From assembly GCA_020853525.1 (NCBI GenBank), contig JADYYS010000056.1, forward strand, positions 1 to 64,000: 64,000 nucleotides of DNA, written 5' to 3'. Under the pieces are notes generated by a model, which saw only the letters and a program-made list of their open reading frames with translations, made no database searches and was not told the DNA's origin. Positions 59,590 through 64,000 of the stretch are shown here, in pieces. Source of the DNA: Ardenticatenales bacterium (GTDB lineage: Bacteria; Chloroflexota; Anaerolineae; Epilineales; Epilineaceae). Position numbers and translations under genes: made by a program. The stretch's first letter is position 1. Each line of letters opens with the position of its first letter.

Positions 59590-62500
59590 CGACACGGCAG
59601 CTCCGCCGCGACCCGACGGTAGATCTGCTCGAGGTCGGACGGATTGGGGGCGTGGAAGTAGTGGCGGCTGCTCGTGGCAACCGCGATCAGGAAGGTGGCG
59701 TCGGCGTCGCCGAGCCCGATCGCGAAGACCGTCGCACCCGTCCGCCGAACGTCCGCTGCCGTGCGCAGCGCGGCGTCGCGCGTCCCGGCCGTCGGCTGGC
59801 CGTCCGACATGAAGATGAGCACGCGCTGGCTGCCGTTGCGAGCGCGAAGGCGAAGCTCATCGGCGCCCTTGGCCAGACCGAGATCAACGCGCGTACCGGC
59901 TGCGGTCGTCATCTCGTCGAGCGCCGTCTTGACGAGCACGGCGTTGGCCGTCAACGGTTGGGCGAGCCGCGCCTGGCCGTCGAACGTCACCAGCGCCGAG
60001 CGGTCACGGCGGCGGTCGAGCAGATCGACGAACTGCCGGCCGGCCGCCTTGGCCGCCGCCAGCTTGTCGCCCGCCATCGATGACGACGTATCGATGACGA
60101 GAACGATCTCGGCGCCGAGGCGTGCGTCATCCGGCTGGCAGTGGTTGCGCTGCGTGATCGGCAGGTAGACCTCGGACGGCCCGGTGACGCGCGGCGTCGG
60201 CGTCGGCGTCGGGGCGGGTAGGACCTCGACCTCGGGCACCGGGAACTCGAACGTGAATCGCCGGCCGTCCGCGGTGTAGCTGGCCGTGGCGAGCGTGTTC
60301 GTCGGGATGCGGCCGACGCGGCCCGGCGTCACCCGCATGCTCACGGTGGCGTTGCCGCTCGGCAACGCGCCGAGCGTCCAGACGACGTCCGTGCCGACCA
60401 GCGTCCCGCCGCGCGTCGCCGAGCCCGGGACGAACGTCACGTCGGGGCCGAGGCCGTCGACGATCCGCACGTCGGTGGCGGCGACACCGCCGACGGTCTG
60501 CGAAAGCTCGGCATAGATGGACGCCAACTGGTCGGGCCGCGGCGCGGCGAAGTAGCGGCTCGAGGCGCCGGCGACGGTGACCAGAAGGTCGGTCTCGATC
60601 GTGTCGCCCAAGCCGATCGCATAGACCAGCGCGCCGTGCGCCTTGGCGCGGGCCGCCTCGATGACGGTGTCCACGTACGGCTGGCCGATCCGGCTCGGCT
60701 TGCCGTCGGTCATCAGGATCAGCACCGGCCGCGCGCCCGGCCTGGCCGCCTCGAGCACGTGATCCGTCGCCCGGCGAAGGGCGGTGGCGATGTCCGTGTT
60801 GCCGGTGTGCTGGATGTCGCCGACGGCGGCGCGGATGGCGGCGCGGTCGTGGGTCAGCGGCTGGTCGAGGGAGATGAGGTCGGAGAACGAGACGAGGCCG
60901 ACGCGGTTCGTCGTCAGGTCGAGGCTCGGCGAGGCCACGAAGCTGTCGGCGGCGGCCTTGGCGGCGGCCAGCTTGACCCCGGCCATCGAGTTCGAGCGAT
61001 CGATGATCAGCATGATCTCGCTGGCCGGCGCCGTGCCGCCGCGGCACTGGATGTCGAGGAGGAGGTTGATCGTCACCGGCCGGCCGAGGACGACCTGTGC
61101 CGGCGCGGCCGTCTTGTCGCCCGTGACGGTGCAAGGCGGGTCGGGTGTCGGCGTCGGCGTCGGCTGTGTGCCCGGGCCCGGCTCGTAGACGAGCACCGCC
61201 TTCGAGGTGCTGTCCAGGACGTACAGGCGGCCGTTCGGGCCGGCGGCAAGGTCGGACGGCACGCCCCCGGGGTAGGTCGCCACCGCCTCGATGGGCCAGG
61301 CGGCCAGCGGTTGGCCGTCGGACGCCCAAGCGGCGACCGTGCCGTCGAAGCGGAGGGTGAACACGGTGCCGTCCGGCCCGACGCTGATCCGGTGCGGGCC
61401 GCCGCCGCCGGTCGGCCAGCTGCCGAGTAGCTGTCCGGTCGTCGGGTCGAGAACGCGGACGTCGCCCTGCTCACCGCCGGCGGCATACAGGCGGCCGTCC
61501 GGCCCGCGGTCGATGTCGAGCGGCCAGGCGTAGCCGCTCTGGGTCGGGGTGAAGCGGCCGAGCGGCTCCCTGCCGGCCGGATCGTACGCCAACACCGTGC
61601 CGGACAGCGCCGACGTGGCGTACACCCGGTCGTTCGAGGCGGCGAGGCCGAGGCCGTTCAGGCAATCGCACGTCCAACGCCAGCTCTCCCGCCCGGTGAC
61701 CGGATCGATCCGTGTGGCGTACGAAACACTGCTGATGCCGAGCAACAGCCCACCGTCCGGCGTCGTGGCCACCTCGTCCGCGCCGAGGCTGGGCAGCGCG
61801 CGTTCGAAGCCGCCGTCGTGGCGAAAGAGCCGGACGATGCCAAGGTCACGTTCGGCGACGGCGAGCTGCCCGTCGGGCAGCGTGTCGAGGGCGATCGGAT
61901 CGAGGGCCGTCGGTGCGGCCAGCGGGTCGAGAAGCGTCGCGGCGGTCAGGACGGGCAAGCCCGCCCCGGTGGCATACAGTCGCAGCCCCTGCGTCGGGCG
62001 GCCGGGATCGCCGGTCGGACCGGAGGCGAGGGCCAGACGGCCGCCGGTGTTCAGGGCGAGGCGCTCGGCCGGCGCGAAGCGGGCAGGCTCGGGCAGCATG
62101 TCGCTCGTGATCGCATCCGTTTGCGCGAGCGCGCTGTCGAGGACCTTGATCTCATCGCGGTCGCCGGAGGGGCCGTTGAGCAGGACGTACACCGTGCCGG
62201 AGTCCGGGTGCACCGCGACGTCGCGGATCCCTTTGAATGCGTGGCGCTCGATGAAGGCGCCGGTGCTCGCAAAGACCGAAAGCCGCCCGAGCGGCACCGA
62301 GCGATCGTCGCTCGGCGCGCCGGCGGTGTCGGCGACGAGGATCCGGCCGTCGGGGGTCACCGCCAGCTCGTTCGGCCCGGCCAGCTGGTCGGCCGCGCCG
62401 CCGGCCCCGCCAAAGCCGCTCAACCACGTGCCGTCCCACGTGAAGCGCTCGACACGCCGGGAGCCGTCGGACAGCACGAGGACATCGCCGTTCGGAGCGA

Positions 62501-62984
62501 GCGCGACGGCATGCGGGACGAAGGCTTGGAAGTCGGCGGCGGCCATCCACTGCGACACGGGCTCACCGGTGAGCGTGAACACGGAGAGTCGCCGGTTCGC
62601 GCGGTCGGCCACGTAGACGCGGTCGCGCGCCGCGTTCACCGCCACGTCGCGCGGCTGGTTCAGCTCCGCCGGCCCGTTGCCGTACCGGCCGAATGCGCGT
62701 TCCACCCGGCCGTCCGTCCCCACGACGGCGATCCGGTGGTGGCCGCTGTCGGCGACGTAGAACAGGCCGCCCGGCGCGGCGGCGACCCCGCCGGGGAGGT
62801 AGAGGCCGCCGGTATCGAACGCGGCCATGCGCGTCTCGACGAGCGACCACTGACGCAGCGGCTGCGCGCGGGCGGTCTCGGGGCCGGGGGGAGAAGGCAT
62901 TCCCAGCGTCAGCAGCAGGGCGGCCATGAAGGCGCCCGCCATGCAGGTCCGCAGCCGGTGGGGGGGCAGGAACGGCACGGGCAT
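59586..62984 (-). CDS. Secreted NHL-repeat protein with two VWA domains
   Basis: 1132 residues. A signal peptide (MAGAFMAALLLTLGMPSPPG) is followed by about 570 residues of NHL/beta-propeller repeats (FYVADSGHHRIAVVG, VYVADRANRRLSVF, ILVADTAG, RLYVLDSTSKAVLVYE). VWA 1 lies at about 670-840 (LIIDRSNSMAGVKLAAAKA, LMTDGKPSRIG). A DUF11-like module follows (DVTFVPGSATRGGTLVG, PTNTLATASYT). A linker carries SEVYLPITQRN. VWA 2 is at about 960-1125 (VIDTSSSMAGDKLAAAKAAG, FMSDGQPTAG). A large surface adhesin or scaffold is likely. First gene of the pair. Confidence 0.85.
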   Translation of the reverse strand: MPVPFLPPHRLRTCMAGAFMAALLLTLGMPSPPGPETARAQPLRQWSLVETRMAAFDTGGLYLPGGVAAAPGGLFYVADSGHHRIAVVGTDGRVERAFGRYGNGPAELNQPRDVAVNAARDRVYVADRANRRLSVFTLTGEPVSQWMAAADFQAFVPHAVALAPNGDVLVLSDGSRRVERFTWDGTWLSGFGGAGGAADQLAGPNELAVTPDGRILVADTAGAPSDDRSVPLGRLSVFASTGAFIERHAFKGIRDVAVHPDSGTVYVLLNGPSGDRDEIKVLDSALAQTDAITSDMLPEPARFAPAERLALNTGGRLALASGPTGDPGRPTQGLRLYATGAGLPVLTAATLLDPLAAPTALDPIALDTLPDGQLAVAERDLGIVRLFRHDGGFERALPSLGADEVATTPDGGLLLGISSVSYATRIDPVTGRESWRWTCDCLNGLGLAASNDRVYATSALSGTVLAYDPAGREPLGRFTPTQSGYAWPLDIDRGPDGRLYAAGGEQGDVRVLDPTTGQLLGSWPTGGGGPHRISVGPDGTVFTLRFDGTVAAWASDGQPLAAWPIEAVATYPGGVPSDLAAGPNGRLYVLDSTSKAVLVYEPGPGTQPTPTPTPDPPCTVTGDKTAAPAQVVLGRPVTINLLLDIQCRGGTAPASEIMLIIDRSNSMAGVKLAAAKAAADSFVASPSLDLTTNRVGLVSFSDLISLDQPLTHDRAAIRAAVGDIQHTGNTDIATALRRATDHVLEAARPGARPVLILMTDGKPSRIGQPYVDTVIEAARAKAHGALVYAIGLGDTIETDLLVTVAGASSRYFAAPRPDQLASIYAELSQTVGGVAATDVRIVDGLGPDVTFVPGSATRGGTLVGTDVVWTLGALPSGNATVSMRVTPGRVGRIPTNTLATASYTADGRRFTFEFPVPEVEVLPAPTPTPTPRVTGPSEVYLPITQRNHCQPDDARLGAEIVLVIDTSSSMAGDKLAAAKAAGRQFVDLLDRRRDRSALVTFDGQARLAQPLTANAVLVKTALDEMTTAAGTRVDLGLAKGADELRLRARNGSQRVLIFMSDGQPTAGTRDAALRTAADVRRTGATVFAIGLGDADATFLIAVATSSRHYFHAPNPSDLEQIYRRVAAELPCR

Positions 62985-63178
62985 GTCTCACCTATCGCGT
63001 TGGCGGTCGGTCGACGGGCGCGCAGGCAGTGCGCACCGGAGATCCCGGCAGCGGGGGGGGTCGTCGGCCGGTGGGGGGAGGGATTGGGCGCCAAGCTTAG
63101 CGCCGTGGGCGGGGCATCGCCAGCCGTGGGCGGTCCAATCGACCTCCGCGGGGTTAGACGCGGAAGGGGGGGTCGAGG

Positions 63179-64000
63179 TTATGGGGGATGCGCGGGCAGG
63201 GAACGTGGCGAGGCCTGAAACGACAGAGATTCGGCGTAGGCGCGCTCCAGGGACATGACCCGCGTCGACCAGACGTATTCCTTGGAAACCCGCGTCCGTG
63301 CGCCGTCACCGAGGCGTTCGCGAAGGGATCCGTCCCGCAACAGGGCGACGACGGCCTCGGCCATGACGTCGACGTCGCCCGCGGCGACGACGCGCCCGCT
63401 CTCGCCGTCGACGACGACCTCGCGCAGCTCGCCGACGGCGTCGGCGACGATCGGAAGTCCGGCGCTCATCAGCTCGAGGAGCTTGAACGGCGACTTCGTG
63501 CGGTTGACGAGCGTGTCGTCGAAGGGGTAGAGGGCGATGGCGGCCTGGGCGAACGTCGTGGCCGCGGCCTGCGGGTCGAGCCAGCCGTGCATCTCGACGG
63601 CATCGGCCAGACCGCGACGCGCCGCCAGTTCGGCGAAGCGCCGCTCCTCGCCGAACAAGCCCTTGCCGGCGACGACGAGTCGCGCGTCCGGCACCGCGGC
63701 GCGGACGCGGGCGAGGACGTCGAGCGGGCGGTCGAGGGCGAACTCGAAGAAGCGGGTGTAGAGGAGGAGCGTCGGCGGGCGCCGCGACGTGGGTCGACCG
63801 TGGTCCGTCGACATCGAGGCGTTGTACAGGCTGTCGTCGATCGCGTTCGGCAGGTACGTCACCCGCGCCGGAGGCACGCCCATCGCCCACGCCAATCCTT
63901 CGAGCGCGCGGCTGGCGACGGTCACGTGGTCGGCGTGGGTGAGGCCCCAGCGTTCCTGGAGCGCGAAGACGGCGCGCTGGGCGCGGCTGTAGCGTTCGAG
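63179..64000 (-). CDS. GT4-family glycosyltransferase, cut by the right edge
   Basis: The frame is open to the right end and encodes the C-terminal 273 residues. It contains the GT-B donor-binding domain: TLLLYTRFFEFALDRPLDVLAR, ARLVVAGKGLFGEE, VEMHGWLDPQAAATTFAQAAIALYPFDDTLVNRTKSPFKLLELMSAGLPIVAD and VGELREVVVDGESG, with the E-x7-E-like contact as KLLELMSAGLPIV. It transfers a sugar from a nucleotide sugar, probably for surface polysaccharide. The in-frame GTG near 63925 is unlikely to be the real start because the same reading continues upstream (LERYSRAQRAVFALQERWG). The gap 62985-63178 holds no gene. Confidence 0.88.
   Translation of the reverse strand, partial: LERYSRAQRAVFALQERWGLTHADHVTVASRALEGLAWAMGVPPARVTYLPNAIDDSLYNASMSTDHGRPTSRRPPTLLLYTRFFEFALDRPLDVLARVRAAVPDARLVVAGKGLFGEERRFAELAARRGLADAVEMHGWLDPQAAATTFAQAAIALYPFDDTLVNRTKSPFKLLELMSAGLPIVADAVGELREVVVDGESGRVVAAGDVDVMAEAVVALLRDGSLRERLGDGARTRVSKEYVWSTRVMSLERAYAESLSFQASPRSLPAHPP

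Noticed and set aside
1-64000. tRNA, rRNA, CRISPR arrays and prophage genes.
   Set aside because: I found no T-loop consensus in a tRNA context, no rRNA-like sequence, no regular repeat-spacer array and no phage structural genes. The one GGTTCGA-like match lies in the FMN riboswitch.

Overview
The window is very GC-rich and dense with genes. Its secreted proteins carry Pro/Thr-rich linkers, LysM, NHL, VWA, FG-GAP and discoidin domains, and no outer-membrane or LPS gene is visible. Two riboswitches and a DUF5667-type anti-sigma factor add to the picture. Together these suggest a monoderm bacterium of the Chloroflexota (Anaerolineae-like), probably uncultivated. The phylum is inferred from protein style; no rRNA or tRNA gene is present to confirm it.

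Layout. 0-2.7 kb: the end of a truncated CDS, a small hypothetical protein, a VOC protein, an RHH/ParE-type toxin-antitoxin pair with a palindromic operator, and a nucleotidyltransferase-like protein. 3-8 kb: a membrane protein, a tandem cyanovirin-N-like protein, a broken copy of part of the membrane gene, a secreted cohesin-LysM protein and a DUF92 membrane protein. 8.2-12.2 kb: a VapBC pair, urocanate hydratase (hutU) and an FAD oxidoreductase. 12.2-19.4 kb: a cobalamin riboswitch that controls what looks like a self-contained corrinoid uptake operon, made of a secreted transcobalamin-like protein, a membrane-anchored DUF4430 protein, and one giant polypeptide holding all four parts of an ECF transporter (S, T and two ATPases). 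19.4-24 kb: a small protein, a discoidin protein and a triple-cupredoxin/ScyD-like protein. 24-27.7 kb: a D-alanine cassette (ddl, then a fused murF-alr). 27.8-33.7 kb: a beta-CASP nuclease, release factor 3, a CBS protein and a secreted M14 carboxypeptidase. 33.9-38 kb: an ECF sigma / DUF5667 anti-sigma / discoidin operon. 38-42.5 kb: a histidine kinase divergent from a sigma54-type response regulator that is overlapped by rpoN itself. 42.8-46.9 kb: ndk, an FG-GAP/ASPIC secreted protein and a second ddl. 47-50.5 kb: an FMN riboswitch and ribD-ribE-ribB-ribH. 50.6-54.7 kb: a DUF697 protein and dnaX-ebfC-recR. 54.8-63 kb: an SH3-type lipoprotein and two giant NHL/VWA proteins. The right edge cuts a GT4 glycosyltransferase.

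How the genes work together. The B12 operon captures, presents and imports corrinoid and is presumably shut off by adenosylcobalamin. The rib operon makes riboflavin under FMN control; its GTP cyclohydrolase II step is not in the window. ddl and murF-alr cover D-Ala formation, D-Ala-D-Ala formation and its attachment to the muropeptide. dnaX-ebfC-recR is the usual replication/recombination cluster.

The intergenic DNA holds a family of palindromes ending in TAGGGGC/GCCCCTA, one of which lies inside the ECF fusion gene at the S/T junction. It also holds several short tandem repeats next to promoters. Many secreted proteins carry a short LP-containing motif after a Pro/Thr linker that may be an undescribed surface signal.
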